Assembly: GCF_001424195.1 (NCBI RefSeq)
Contig: NZ_LMOO01000005.1
Span: 671,646 to 735,645 of the forward strand
Reading direction: 5' to 3'
DNA length: 64,000 nt
From: Cellulomonas sp. Leaf334
Lineage (GTDB): Bacteria; Actinomycetota; Actinomycetes; Actinomycetales; Cellulomonadaceae
Shown here piece by piece: positions 35,035 through 44,550 of this stretch (position 1 is the first letter of the stretch; the number at the start of each line of letters is the position of its first letter). A program made the position numbers and the translations under genes. Below the pieces are notes generated by a model. It ran no database searches and had not been told where the DNA came from. It saw only the letters and a program-made list of their open reading frames with translations.

Positions 35035-36161
35035 GCCGTGTCAACGTCATGCAGCCCTGGTTCGGGCCGGAGGAGATCGCCGCGGTCAGCGAGGTGATCG
35101 CGTCCGGCTGGGTGGCGCAGGGCCCCCGGGTCGCCGCGTTCGAGGCGGCGTTCGCCGAGGCCATGCAGGCCGAGCACGCCGTCGCGGCGTCGTCGTGCAC
35201 CACCGCGCTGCACCTCGCGCTGGTCGTCGCCGGGGTGCAGGCCGGGGACGACGTGGTCGTCCCGTCGTTCTCGTTCATCGCCACGTCGAACGCCCCCGTC
35301 TACGTGGGTGCGCGCCCGGTGTTCGCCGACGTCGACCCCGTCACCGGCAACCTCACCGCAGCGTCCGTCGAGGCTGTGCTGACCGACGCCACCCGCGCGG
35401 TGATCGTGGTGGACCAGGGTGGTGTCCCGGTGGACCTGGACGCGATCCGCGCCGTGACGGACCCGCGCGGCATCGTCGTCATCGAGGACGCGGCGTGCGG
35501 GGCGGGGTCGACGTACCGCGGTCGACCCGTCGGTGCGGGCGCGGACGTCGCGGCGTGGTCGTTCCACCCGCGCAAGATCGTCACCACGGGTGAGGGCGGC
35601 ATGCTCACCACGCCGCACGCCGAGTGGGCCGAGCGCGCCCGGCGCCTGCGCGAGCACGCGATGAGCGTCTCCGCGGCTGCCCGCCACGCCAGCGTGCTGG
35701 CGCCCCCGGAGGAGTACCTCGAGGTCGGCTACAACTACCGGATGACGGACCTGCAGGCCGCCGTCGGCATCGTGCAGCTGGGCCGGCTGCCGGAGGTCGT
35801 CGCGCGTCGCCGCGAGATCGCAGCGACGTACACCAAGCAGATCGCCGAGCTGCCCGGGCTGCGCGCCGTGGCCGACCCCGCGTGGGGAACGAGCAACTTC
35901 CAGTCCTTCTGGGTCGAGGTCGGACCCGGTTTCCCGCTCGACCGCGACGGGCTGCTGGCGCACCTCGCCGACGCGGAGATCTCCGCGCGCCGCGGCATCA
36001 TGGCGACGCACCGCCAGCCCGCGTACGCCGGGACGTCCCACGCTCCGCTGCCTGTCACCGAGCACCTCACCGACTCGACCCTGATCCTGCCGGTGTTCCA
36101 CCAGATGTCGGAGTCCGAGCAGTCGCGCGTCGTCGACGCGCTGCGCTCGGCCGGTGCCTGA
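35031..36161 (+). CDS. DegT/DnrJ/EryC1 aminotransferase (first copy)
   Basis: 376 aa from GTG 35031, overlapping the epimerase stop as GTGA. A PLP-dependent sugar aminotransferase: TTALHLAL, EDAACGAGS (Asp to PLP), SFHPRKIVTTGEGGML (Schiff-base Lys), and YNYRMTDLQAAVG. It transfers an amino group to a keto-sugar nucleotide. With the NeuD-like acetyltransferase next door it could build an N-acylated aminosugar. Confidence 0.9.
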   Translation: MSRVNVMQPWFGPEEIAAVSEVIASGWVAQGPRVAAFEAAFAEAMQAEHAVAASSCTTALHLALVVAGVQAGDDVVVPSFSFIATSNAPVYVGARPVFADVDPVTGNLTAASVEAVLTDATRAVIVVDQGGVPVDLDAIRAVTDPRGIVVIEDAACGAGSTYRGRPVGAGADVAAWSFHPRKIVTTGEGGMLTTPHAEWAERARRLREHAMSVSAAARHASVLAPPEEYLEVGYNYRMTDLQAAVGIVQLGRLPEVVARRREIAATYTKQIAELPGLRAVADPAWGTSNFQSFWVEVGPGFPLDRDGLLAHLADAEISARRGIMATHRQPAYAGTSHAPLPVTEHLTDSTLILPVFHQMSESEQSRVVDALRSAGA

Positions 36162-36162
36162 C

Positions 36163-36882
36163 GTGGCCACACAGCTGATCCTGGTCGCTGCCAGCGGGCT
36201 GGCCCGCGAGGTGCTCGCGCTCGTGCGGGCCCACGGCGGGTACGACGTCGTGGGCTTCCTGGACGACGACGTCGCGCGGCACGGCACCACCCTGGACGGA
36301 GTGCCGGTGCTCGGCGGGATCGACGCCGTGACCGAGCACCCGGACGCCGAGCTGCTCGTGTGCGTCGGCAAGGGTGCGAGCCGCGAGCAGGTCGTGGAGC
36401 GGCTCGACGGCCTCGGGGTCTTCCCGATCCGGTACGCGACGGTCGTGCACCCCGCCGTGGACGTCCCCGACGGCTGCGAGGTCGGCGTCGGGTCGATCCT
36501 GCTGGCCGGGGTCGCCATGACCGCCGCCGTGACGGTCGGCTCCCACGTCGTGGTGATGCCGAACGCGACGCTCACGCACGACTGCGTGCTGCAGGACTTC
36601 AGCACCGTCTGCGCAGGCGTGGCCCTCGGCGGCAGCGTCGTCGTGGGCCGGGCCGCCTACCTGGGCATGAACGCCTCCGTGCGCGAGAACGTGCGCGTGG
36701 GCGAGGGGGCGACGCTCGGCATGGGCGCCGCACTCCTGGTGGACCAGCCGGACGGGGAGACCTGGGCGGGGGTGCCGGCGCGAGCGCTCGGCGTCCCGAC
36801 CGGCATCGCCCGGCACCGTAACGACGGGTGGCCCGCGACCGCGGAGCACACCGAGCGCATCGACGAAGGAGCACGGGCATGA
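36163..36882 (+). CDS. NeuD/PglD-like sugar O- or N-acyltransferase
   Basis: 239 aa from GTG 36163; a GTG at 36154 would add three residues and overlap the upstream stop. The N-terminal Rossmann-like subdomain (LILVAASGLAREVLALV, GFLDDD) is followed by a left-handed beta-helix (VVHPAVDVPDG through GVPARALG). This is the PglD/NeuD architecture, acetylating amino or hydroxyl groups of UDP-sugars. The glycine-rich loop reads AASGLARE instead of the more usual GAGGHARE. It probably acts on the product of the adjacent aminotransferases. Confidence 0.85.
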   Translation: MATQLILVAASGLAREVLALVRAHGGYDVVGFLDDDVARHGTTLDGVPVLGGIDAVTEHPDAELLVCVGKGASREQVVERLDGLGVFPIRYATVVHPAVDVPDGCEVGVGSILLAGVAMTAAVTVGSHVVVMPNATLTHDCVLQDFSTVCAGVALGGSVVVGRAAYLGMNASVRENVRVGEGATLGMGAALLVDQPDGETWAGVPARALGVPTGIARHRNDGWPATAEHTERIDEGARA

Positions 36883-37982
36883 CGACGATCCCGCTGGTGG
36901 ACCTGGGGGCCCAGCAGGCCGAGATCGCCGAGGAGGTGCGCGCCGGTCTCGACGAGGTCTTCGCGACCACGGCGTTCGTCGGAGGCCCGGCCGTCGGCCG
37001 GTTCGAGGCCGCGTACGCGGCGTTCTCGCAGGCCACGCACTGTGTCGGCGTCGCCAACGGCACCGACGCCCTGGAGCTGGCTCTGCGTGCGGCGGGCGTG
37101 CGGCCCGGCGGTGAGGTGATCGTCCCGGCGAACACCTTCATCGCGACCGCCGAGGCGGCGTCCCGGATCGGCGCCGTCCCGGTGCCGGTCGACGTCGACC
37201 CGGTGCACCTGCTCATCGACCCTGCCGCGGTGCGGGCGGCGGTCGGTCCCCGGACCGAGGCGATAGTCCCCGTGCACCTGTTCGGCCAGGTGGCACCCGT
37301 CGAGGAGATCGGCAAGATCGCCGCCGACGCCGGGGTCCCCATGATCGAGGACGCCGCCCAGTCGCAGGGCGCGCTGCGGCACGGCCGCGCCGCGGGCTCG
37401 TTCGGGCTGGCCGCGGGAACGAGCTTCTACCCGGGCAAGAACCTCGGTGCCGCGGGCGACGCGGGCGCGGTGACGACCTCCGACGCGGAGGTCGCGCGCA
37501 CGGTCCGGGTCATCGCGGCCCACGGCTCCGCGCGCAAGTACGAGCACGAGACGATCGGCATGAACTCGCGGCTCGACACCGTCCAGGCCGTGGTGCTCGA
37601 GGCGAAGCTGCGCCGGCTGGCCGGGTGGAACGACGCCCGTCGTGCCGCCGCGGCCCGGTACGCCGAGCTCCTCAGCGGCATCGACGGCGTCCGCGTGCCG
37701 GTCAGTGCTGCCGGCAACGAGGACGTCTGGCACCTGTACGTGGTCCAGGTCGACGAGCGCGACCGGGTCCTGCGCGAGCTGAACGAGGCGGGGATCGGCG
37801 CGGGGATCCACTACCCGACGCCTGTGCACCTCACCGGCGCGTACGCGGACCTGGGTCTGCGCGCGGGGGCCTTCCCCGTCGCGGAGGCCGCCGCGGCCCG
37901 CATCCTGTCCCTGCCGATGTTCCCGCACCTGACGGCGGCACAGCAGGAGCGCGTCGTGGACGTGCTGGCCGGGGCAGTCTGA
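36879..37982 (+). CDS. DegT/DnrJ/EryC1 aminotransferase (second copy), WlbC/WbpE-like
   Basis: A 367-aa PLP aminotransferase: PLVDLGAQQAEI at the start, NGTDALELALRAAG, EDAAQSQGA, FYPGKNLGAAGDAG (Schiff-base Lys) and the late GIHYPTPVHLTGAY. This sub-type includes WbpE/WlbC, which aminates the 3-keto UDP-GlcNAcA made by WlbA. GAAGGAG precedes the ATG; ATGA overlap with the acyltransferase gene. With the dehydrogenase and the WlbB-like acetyltransferase it completes a set for a 2,3-diacetamido sugar. Confidence 0.9.
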   Translation: MTTIPLVDLGAQQAEIAEEVRAGLDEVFATTAFVGGPAVGRFEAAYAAFSQATHCVGVANGTDALELALRAAGVRPGGEVIVPANTFIATAEAASRIGAVPVPVDVDPVHLLIDPAAVRAAVGPRTEAIVPVHLFGQVAPVEEIGKIAADAGVPMIEDAAQSQGALRHGRAAGSFGLAAGTSFYPGKNLGAAGDAGAVTTSDAEVARTVRVIAAHGSARKYEHETIGMNSRLDTVQAVVLEAKLRRLAGWNDARRAAAARYAELLSGIDGVRVPVSAAGNEDVWHLYVVQVDERDRVLRELNEAGIGAGIHYPTPVHLTGAYADLGLRAGAFPVAEAAAARILSLPMFPHLTAAQQERVVDVLAGAV

Positions 37983-39151
37983 TGGCCGCCAGGCCCCGCT
38001 CGGTCCTCGTCCACCTCAACAGCCTCGAGCTCGGGGGGACGCAGATCAACGCGGTGGACCTGGCCGCTGCCCTGGTGCCGCACGGGTACGAGTCGCACCT
38101 GATCGGCCCGGAGCCGACCGGCACGGGCGCCAGCCTGCTCGACGTCGCCGCCGAGCGCGGGGTCCGGGTCACGCCGTTCCGCGAGCCGCCGACGGCGCTC
38201 GCCTACAGCCGCGTCCTGCGGCAGCGCGCCGACGCGGTCGGCGCCGACCTGCTGCACGCGTACGGGACGTGGGGTGCCGCGCGCGCGTTCTACTGGGGTC
38301 CGAGCCGGTTCGGCCGGCTGCCGTGGGTGCAGACGATGTACGAGATGGAGCTCCACCACTCGGTCCACCGGCACCACCCGCTCGTCGTGGGCACGGAGTA
38401 CCTCGTCGAGGAGTGCGTCGACCGCCCCGGGCCGACCGTGCTGATCAGCCCGCCGGTCGACATGCTCCGGGACCGGCCACGACCGGCCGACGCGCCGCCC
38501 AACGAGCAGGTCACGATCGTCATCGTGTCGCGGCTCGAGGAGGACATGAAGTCGGTCCCGGTCGAGGCCGCGATCGGTGCGGTCGGGCTGCTGGCGGAGC
38601 ACGACCTCGTCCTGGAGATCGTCGGCACCGGGGCGGCGGAGGCGCGCCTGCGGACGCTGGGTGAGAAGGCGAACGCCGACCTCGGCCGCGAGGCCGTCCG
38701 CTTCCTGGGCGCCCTGTCCGACCCGCGGCCCGCCTACGCGCGCGCCGACATCGTCCTCGGCATGGGCGGGTCCGCCGCCCGTGGCCTCGCGCACGGCAAG
38801 CCGCTCGTCGTCCAGGGCGAGGCCGGGTGGAGCGCGGTGCTCGAGCCGGACAACGCCGCGTTCCTCGCGCGCAGCAGCTACTGGAGCCCGGACACCGTGG
38901 CCGAGCCGGCTGCCCTCCTGGCGCAGAACCTGCGCACGCTGGTCGACGACGAGGACCGCCGCCGACGCCTCGGAGAGTTCAGCCGGGCGTTCGCGGAGCA
39001 GCGGTTCGGGCTGACGGCGATGGCCGAGAAGCTGGTCGGCGTGTACGAGACGGCGCTGACCTCGTACACGGCGCGCTCCTGGTGGGCGGACCTGCCGGTC
39101 GAGGCGCGCCGCGTCCCGGACAAGCTCGCCCGGCTGACCCGGGTCCGCTGA
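37982..39151 (+). CDS. Glycosyltransferase family 4
   Basis: A 389-aa GT-B-fold glycosyltransferase. The N-terminal domain opens with LNSLELGGTQINAVDLA; the C-terminal domain has VIVSRLEEDMKSV, the nucleotide-sugar region LEIVGTGAAEARL and GGSAARGLAHGKPLVVQGE. The usual E-x7-E is poorly kept. It ends the plus-strand run; the flippase gene faces it across 16 bases. Confidence 0.83.
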   Translation: MAARPRSVLVHLNSLELGGTQINAVDLAAALVPHGYESHLIGPEPTGTGASLLDVAAERGVRVTPFREPPTALAYSRVLRQRADAVGADLLHAYGTWGAARAFYWGPSRFGRLPWVQTMYEMELHHSVHRHHPLVVGTEYLVEECVDRPGPTVLISPPVDMLRDRPRPADAPPNEQVTIVIVSRLEEDMKSVPVEAAIGAVGLLAEHDLVLEIVGTGAAEARLRTLGEKANADLGREAVRFLGALSDPRPAYARADIVLGMGGSAARGLAHGKPLVVQGEAGWSAVLEPDNAAFLARSSYWSPDTVAEPAALLAQNLRTLVDDEDRRRRLGEFSRAFAEQRFGLTAMAEKLVGVYETALTSYTARSWWADLPVEARRVPDKLARLTRVR

Positions 39152-39167
39152 CGCCGGACCTCGCGCG

Positions 39168-40721
39168 CTACGTCGTCGCGAGCCGGGAGAACCGCTGCAG
39201 GCGACCCCGCACCGCCGCCGGCAGGGGCGCGAGCTCGAGCGCGTCCCGGTAGGTGTCGCGCAGCACGAGCCGCAGCAGCAGCAGGTGCGTCGCGAGAACC
39301 GTGACGCCGATCAGCGCGGCGCGCACCACCAGCGGCCCGGGCACGAGGACCAGGACGAGCAGCCCCGCCCCGCCGGACACCAGCGCGCAGACCGCGACCG
39401 ACCCGAACGACCGGGCGAGCTCGCCGACCGTGGTGCCGATCTCCTTCGACACCAGGACCCAGCGGGCGCCGGTCGCGGCCACGGCGACGCCGACGAACGC
39501 CCAGGCGACCGCGGTGAGGCCCTGGGACACCACGAGGGCCGTGGCGGCGACGGTGATCACGTCGGTGATCGTGGCGTACACGAACCACTTGCCGGCGCGG
39601 CCCAGCGCGTAGAAGAGGCCGTGGTCGAGCAGGGCGCCGATCGTCAGGATCCCCGCGACCGCGAGGCCGCGGGTCACCGGCACGCTCTCGGCCCACTGGG
39701 TGCCGAACATCACCGGGATGACGACGGGTGCGGCGACCGCGACGAAGACCAGCACCGGGGTCACGGCGCCGTACGTCAGCGAGGACGCCCGCCGGTAGGC
39801 CTGCCGGAGCCGCTCGGGGACGTCGCGCACGCGGGCGAGCACGACCACGGAGACGGGTGCGACGGCGGACCCGCCCAGCTCCTGGGCCACCTGGACGAGC
39901 CGTTGCGCGATCGTGAGGTAGCCGAGTGCGGCGGTCCCCAGCACGATCGCGATGATCGCGGTCTCCGCCCAGTTGCGGAGCACGGCGACCAGCTCGACGC
40001 CGACGACCTTGTAGCCGAACCGCGCCATGGTGCCGAACTCACGCCGGGAGAAGGACCACGTCGGTCGCCACCCGGCGGCCAGCCACGCGGCCGTCGTCGT
40101 CACGAGCGTCGTGGTGATCGCCTGCGCGACCAGCGCCCAGACGCCCCCGCCGGCCAGGGCGATGACGACGGCGACGACCTGGGCGAGCGCGGCGGCGGCG
40201 GTGCCCTGGATCGCGAGCCGGCGGAACGCCATCCTGCGCCGCAGCAGGGCGGTCGGCACGGCGGCGATGACGACCAGCGGCACGGACGCCAGCAGCACGC
40301 GCAGGACCGGCCCCGCCTCGGGCGCGTCCAGCGCGGCCACCACGAGCGGCACGCAGGCGAACAGCACCCCGCCGAGGACGATCGCGGCCACCAGGGAGAA
40401 CCAGAACCCGGTGCTCAGCATCCGTTCGTCGGGGTCGTCCGCCTGCACCAGGTACGTGGACAGCCCCAGGTCGGACAGCAGCAGGACGAACGGGATGATG
40501 GCCGAGGCCACCGCGACGACGCCGAACTCCTCCGGCGAGACCATGCGGGCCAGGACGGCGATGGTGGCGAGCCCGGACAGGCGCACGAGCCACTTCTGCG
40601 CCGTCAGCCACGCCGCCCCCGACGCGGCCGCGCGGCCCAGACCGGACGTCGGCTCGGTGGAGCTGCCGGGCGGGTCGCCCTCGGGTGCGGGCGTGGCGAC
40701 CTGCTCCTGGTCCGCGCTCAT
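39168..40721 (-). CDS. Polysaccharide flippase, Wzx/WzxC family
   Basis: A 517-aa integral membrane protein with about 12-14 helices and the MOP-superfamily opening (ASGAAWLTAQKWLVRLSGLATIAVLARMVSPEEFGVVA). It would flip undecaprenyl-linked repeat units across the membrane. The N-terminal 35 residues are hydrophilic. It overlaps the upstream glycosyltransferase by four bases on the same strand. Confidence 0.9.
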   Translation of the reverse strand: MSADQEQVATPAPEGDPPGSSTEPTSGLGRAAASGAAWLTAQKWLVRLSGLATIAVLARMVSPEEFGVVAVASAIIPFVLLLSDLGLSTYLVQADDPDERMLSTGFWFSLVAAIVLGGVLFACVPLVVAALDAPEAGPVLRVLLASVPLVVIAAVPTALLRRRMAFRRLAIQGTAAAALAQVVAVVIALAGGGVWALVAQAITTTLVTTTAAWLAAGWRPTWSFSRREFGTMARFGYKVVGVELVAVLRNWAETAIIAIVLGTAALGYLTIAQRLVQVAQELGGSAVAPVSVVVLARVRDVPERLRQAYRRASSLTYGAVTPVLVFVAVAAPVVIPVMFGTQWAESVPVTRGLAVAGILTIGALLDHGLFYALGRAGKWFVYATITDVITVAATALVVSQGLTAVAWAFVGVAVAATGARWVLVSKEIGTTVGELARSFGSVAVCALVSGGAGLLVLVLVPGPLVVRAALIGVTVLATHLLLLRLVLRDTYRDALELAPLPAAVRGRLQRFSRLATT

Positions 40722-42130
40722 CGTGCCGCCCCCTCGTGCGGCACGCCGGCGCCGTGACGCGCGACTGCAGCGCGGGCGACGGACGCGTGCCCGGCGACCA
40801 TGGTCGCGAAGCTGTCGTCGGCGGGCGGACCCGAGCGGCCCCGACCGCGGACCGTCGCGGCGGCGTGCGCGACCGCGGCCGCGACCTGCGCGGCGTTCGC
40901 CTGGCGGCCGGCCCGGCGTCGGGCGACCGCAGCACGCCTGTCAGTCACCTCGGCGGCCGGCCCGCTCGCGTTGCTCACGAGGGTCGACCCGGGGGCGGCG
41001 CGTGCCACGAGCTCCGCGGCGCCGCCCGCCTCGCTGATCACGATCGGCAGGCCGGCGGACACCGCCTCCGTGGCAGCCAGGGGCCACCCCTCGAAGAACG
41101 AGTCGAGGACGAACGCGTCGGCGGCGCAGAGCAGCGTCGCGGCGTCGGAGCTGCCCAGCAGGTGCACGCGGTCGCCGTGCGGGTGGCTGCGCCGGATCGC
41201 GTCCGCCCGGCGGTACTCGAGCCAGTCCGACGGGTCGCCGGCGACCACCAGGTGGGCCCGGGCGTCCTGCGCGGCGGACAGGAACGAGGCGACGGTCCCG
41301 GCGATGTTCTTCTGCGCGTCGTACCGGGCCAGGCACGCGAACACGACCTCGTCGACCAGCGGCGTGCCGACCGTGCGGGCGAGCTGGTCCCGCGCGGCGG
41401 CCCGCACCTGCTCGGTCGCGGCGGGCAGCGGCATGGCCCCGTTGGCGACGACGACGATCTTCCTGCCCGCGCTCGCGGGCACGCGGTCGACGTGGAACTG
41501 CCGCACGAGAGCGCTGACGGCGATCACGGAGTCGGCCTGGTCGAACAGCTCGGCCGTGCTCCGCCACTTCTCGGGGGAGTAGTGGATCTCGGTGTTGTGC
41601 AGGACGGGCACGATCGGTGCACCCGTGCCCAGCGCGGCCGCGACGAGGTGGTCCGGCGCGCTGTGCACCTGCACGACGTCGAGCCGCGCGGACGCCAGGG
41701 CGCGCACCGCCGACTGCTCGTCGCCGGCCACGACGACCTCGATGCCGAGGTCCCGCAGCCGCGCGGTCCGCCGGCCCTCCTCCGGGCAGACCACGACGGG
41801 CTCGATCCCCTCCGCCGACAGCCCCTCGGCCAGCATCTCGACGACGCGACCGATCCCGCCGACGTCGAGGGAGTCGGCGACGAGGCCGCAGCGCAGGTCG
41901 GGCGCACGCGTGGCGGTGCCCGTGGGGAGCGGGTGGAAGGCGGCGCCGGCGACCGCGGGCAGCGCGGCGAGGGGCCGCCGCAGGACCGCGCGCGCGAGCG
42001 GGTGGACGTACCCGTAGCGCAGCCCCGGTGACGTCAGGTCGACCAGGCCGACCGCTGCCCCGAGCACCGCGGCCGAGACGCGGGCTGCCGCGCGCGAAGG
42101 AGCCCCGCGGACCCGTCGTGGCGACGACAT
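40718..42130 (-). CDS. Glycosyltransferase family 4
   Basis: A 470-aa GT-B glycosyltransferase. The acceptor domain has DVGGIGRVVEMLAEGL; the donor domain has RYDAQKNIAG, LLGSSDAATLLCAADAFVLDSFFEGWPLAATEAVSAGLP (the E-x7-E pair) and VISEAGGAAELV. A basic segment of about 70 residues precedes the first domain, and an Arg/Ala-rich tail of about 60 residues follows it. It lies between the flippase gene and a GT2-like gene on the same strand. Confidence 0.86.
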   Translation of the reverse strand: MSSPRRVRGAPSRAAARVSAAVLGAAVGLVDLTSPGLRYGYVHPLARAVLRRPLAALPAVAGAAFHPLPTGTATRAPDLRCGLVADSLDVGGIGRVVEMLAEGLSAEGIEPVVVCPEEGRRTARLRDLGIEVVVAGDEQSAVRALASARLDVVQVHSAPDHLVAAALGTGAPIVPVLHNTEIHYSPEKWRSTAELFDQADSVIAVSALVRQFHVDRVPASAGRKIVVVANGAMPLPAATEQVRAAARDQLARTVGTPLVDEVVFACLARYDAQKNIAGTVASFLSAAQDARAHLVVAGDPSDWLEYRRADAIRRSHPHGDRVHLLGSSDAATLLCAADAFVLDSFFEGWPLAATEAVSAGLPIVISEAGGAAELVARAAPGSTLVSNASGPAAEVTDRRAAVARRRAGRQANAAQVAAAVAHAAATVRGRGRSGPPADDSFATMVAGHASVARAAVARHGAGVPHEGAAR

Positions 42131-42142
42131 CGCACGCCCCCG

Positions 42143-43390
42143 CTACCGGGCGAGCTCCGCGGGTGCACCTGCGGAGCTCCCCGGGCTGGTGGCGTGGCGG
42201 GGCCGGAGCCCGAACGGTGCGTTCCGGCGGGCGGGCCAGAGGGCGCGCACGCGGCCGACGGTCGCACCGACCAGGACCCAGCTGCCCGTGTCCTGCGCGT
42301 GGCCCACCAGGTGCGGCAGTGCGCGCAGGGCGGGTGCGAGCACGCGCAGGGCGGACTCGTCGAGACCGGTGACGAGCAGCGTGCGCCCGGGCTCGGGCGC
42401 GGCCAGGGTGCGGGCGAGGTCGTCGACGGTCGCGACGACCGCGGAGACGTCGCGTCCTCGGCGCGTCACGGACACCGGCCTCCACGGCTGTGCGTCGGCA
42501 CGGCTCGCGACGACGTTCACCACGTCGAGGCGATCGGCGTCGACGACGTCCAGGGCGTCGTCGACGTCCAGCCGGATGTCGCCGAGCACGACGTCGCGGG
42601 CGGACCCACCCGTCGACCGGGCGAGCCGGGCCGCGACGAACGACTCCCGGGCCCAGGTGGCCACGCCGTGCCGACGACGCCATGCGGTGCTCCACCGACC
42701 GCGGTGGGCCGACGCGCGCACGACGCCGCACGTGGTGTGCAGGGGGAGCAGGTCCGGGTACGTCCGGGCGACGTGCGCGTGCGCCTCGGCGAGGCGGTCG
42801 AGGTTCGTGGTCATGCTGTTGTGGGTCAGCACGACGTCGTGGGTCCGCACCCGCAGGCCCTGGCTGCGGACGCGGGCGCCGTACTCCACCGCGTACGCGT
42901 GCCACGCCAGGTCGGGGTGCTCGCTGAGCGGCTGGTCGAGCACGCGGTCGCGCTCGACGAGGAAGAGGACCTCGTCCAGGCTGTCGACCGGGACCGACGG
43001 CGACGAGGGCGCGCCGATCATCACGACCCGGTCCCGCACCACGCCCGCGACCGTGTCGGACGACGTGATGCCGACCGCGCCGAGCAGCCCCGTCCCCGGG
43101 TCGTCCAGGAGCGCGGCGGCGGCCTCCTCCAGCGCGACCAGCGAGTGCAGGTAGACGTCCTGGTGGACGAGGACCACGACGTCGTGACGCGCGCGGCGGG
43201 CCCCGTCGTTGAGCGCGGCCCCGGCGGACGTGAACCGGCCGTCGCGGTTGTCGACGGGGAGGTACTCGGTCTGCGGCGCCTCGGCCCGACCGGCGTCGAC
43301 CGAGGCGTCGAGGCACGTCGTGCGGACGTCGAGGTCGTTGAAGACGCAGACGATCGACACCGGTGCGCGGCGCGGCTGCGTGCCTGTCAT
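42143..43390 (-). CDS. Glycosyltransferase-like protein (GT-A, PF13712-like) with C-terminal extension
   Basis: 415 aa from ATG 43390. Residues about 10-220 form a GT-A domain starting SIVCVFNDLDV. The DVVVLVHQDVYL strand is characteristic of the glycosyltransferase-like family 2_5, where HQD replaces the usual DxD. The last 180 residues (from about DVVLGDIRLDVDDALD) are a separate domain I do not recognise. A weak RBS precedes the start. It reads away from the divergent GT2 gene across a 197-base spacer. Confidence 0.8.
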   Translation of the reverse strand: MTGTQPRRAPVSIVCVFNDLDVRTTCLDASVDAGRAEAPQTEYLPVDNRDGRFTSAGAALNDGARRARHDVVVLVHQDVYLHSLVALEEAAAALLDDPGTGLLGAVGITSSDTVAGVVRDRVVMIGAPSSPSVPVDSLDEVLFLVERDRVLDQPLSEHPDLAWHAYAVEYGARVRSQGLRVRTHDVVLTHNSMTTNLDRLAEAHAHVARTYPDLLPLHTTCGVVRASAHRGRWSTAWRRRHGVATWARESFVAARLARSTGGSARDVVLGDIRLDVDDALDVVDADRLDVVNVVASRADAQPWRPVSVTRRGRDVSAVVATVDDLARTLAAPEPGRTLLVTGLDESALRVLAPALRALPHLVGHAQDTGSWVLVGATVGRVRALWPARRNAPFGLRPRHATSPGSSAGAPAELAR

Positions 43391-43587
43391 CAGGACCTCT
43401 CTCGGGTGGTTCGCGTCGTCTCGACGAGTCGACGATAGGGGACGAAAGGGGCAGGTTGGACACCTGCGCCCGAGGTTCACCCGGGTGGTGGCGACCGTCC
43501 GGGGACCCTGCTCGGCGGACGGGTGATGCGTCGCGAACAGGTCCCGTGCGACGATGCCCGCACCCCCGCCGACCGATCGATCCGAGG
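43391..43587. promoter_or_regulatory. Divergent spacer with a TTCACCC element
   Basis: A 197-base region between two divergent glycosyltransferase genes. TTCACCC at 43476-43482 overlaps the palindrome CACCCGGGTG; the element matches others in spacers of this locus. No clear -10/-35 pair was identified. Confidence 0.3.
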
Positions 43588-44550
43588 ATGACCACGGTGC
43601 CTGCTGTCCCGCGCGGTGCGCCCGGCCGGGTGGTCGTCGTCGTGGTCACGTTCAACAGCGCCGACGTCGTGCCCGGCCTGCTCACCTCGTTGCCCGACGG
43701 GCTCGTCGGCCTCGACTGGACGCTCGTCGTGGTGGACAACGGCTCGCGGGACGACACGGTCGAGGTCGTGGAACGGCTCGCGCCGGACGCCGTGGTCGTC
43801 CGCTCGGCCCGCAACGGGGGCTACGCCGCGGGCATCAACCTGGGGGCGGCGCAGGTGCCGGACCGGTCGGCCGTGCTCGTGCTCAACCCGGACGTGCGGC
43901 TGGGTCCGGGCTGCGGCGCCGAGCTGGTCGCGGCGGTCGACCGCACGGGGGCGGGGATCGCCGTGCCGCGGCTCGACGACGCCCGCGGACACCTGATCTC
44001 CTCACGCCGCCGCGAGCCGACCCTGCGCCGGGCGCTCGCGGACGCGGTCCTCGGCGCGGAGCGGGCCGGGTCCCTGGCGGACCTCGGCGAGGTCATCACC
44101 GACGCCCGCGACTACGAGGACGAGGCGCCGACGGACTGGGCCGAGGGGTCGACGCAGCTCGTCTCGGCTGCGTGCTGGGACGCGGTCGGGCCGTGGGACG
44201 AGTCGTACTTCCTCTACTCCGAGGAGACCGACTTCGCGTTGCGCGCGCGGGACGCCGGCTACCTCACGTGGTTCGTCCCCACCGCGCACGCGGTGCACCT
44301 CGAGGGCGGCTCGGCCGGCAACCCCGGGCTGTGGCGGCTGCTCGTCGCCAACCGGCTGCGGCTGTACGGGCGCCGGCACGGTCGGGTGGCCACCGCTGCC
44401 TTCTGGGTGGTGCTCGTGGGCCGGGAGGGCAGCCGTGCGCTGCTCGGCAAGCAGACGAGCCGCGCGGCGCTGCGGGGCCTGCTGAGCCCGCGCTACCTGC
44501 GCCAGACGCCTGGCCCGCACAGCATCGTGGCGGTCAGCGCCAGCGCTTGA
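43588..44550 (+). CDS. Glycosyltransferase family 2, rhamnosyltransferase-like
   Basis: A 320-aa GT-A enzyme: VVVVVTFNSADVV start, VVDNGSRDDT (first Asp), RNGGYAAGINLGA, and NPDVRLGPG as the DxD-equivalent; LYSEETDFALRARDAGY near the catalytic base is typical of WcaE/RfbF-like rhamnosyl- or galactosyltransferases. It is encoded alone on the plus strand, and its 3' end overlaps the convergent deacetylase gene by 17 bases. Confidence 0.88.
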   Translation: MTTVPAVPRGAPGRVVVVVVTFNSADVVPGLLTSLPDGLVGLDWTLVVVDNGSRDDTVEVVERLAPDAVVVRSARNGGYAAGINLGAAQVPDRSAVLVLNPDVRLGPGCGAELVAAVDRTGAGIAVPRLDDARGHLISSRRREPTLRRALADAVLGAERAGSLADLGEVITDARDYEDEAPTDWAEGSTQLVSAACWDAVGPWDESYFLYSEETDFALRARDAGYLTWFVPTAHAVHLEGGSAGNPGLWRLLVANRLRLYGRRHGRVATAAFWVVLVGREGSRALLGKQTSRAALRGLLSPRYLRQTPGPHSIVAVSASA

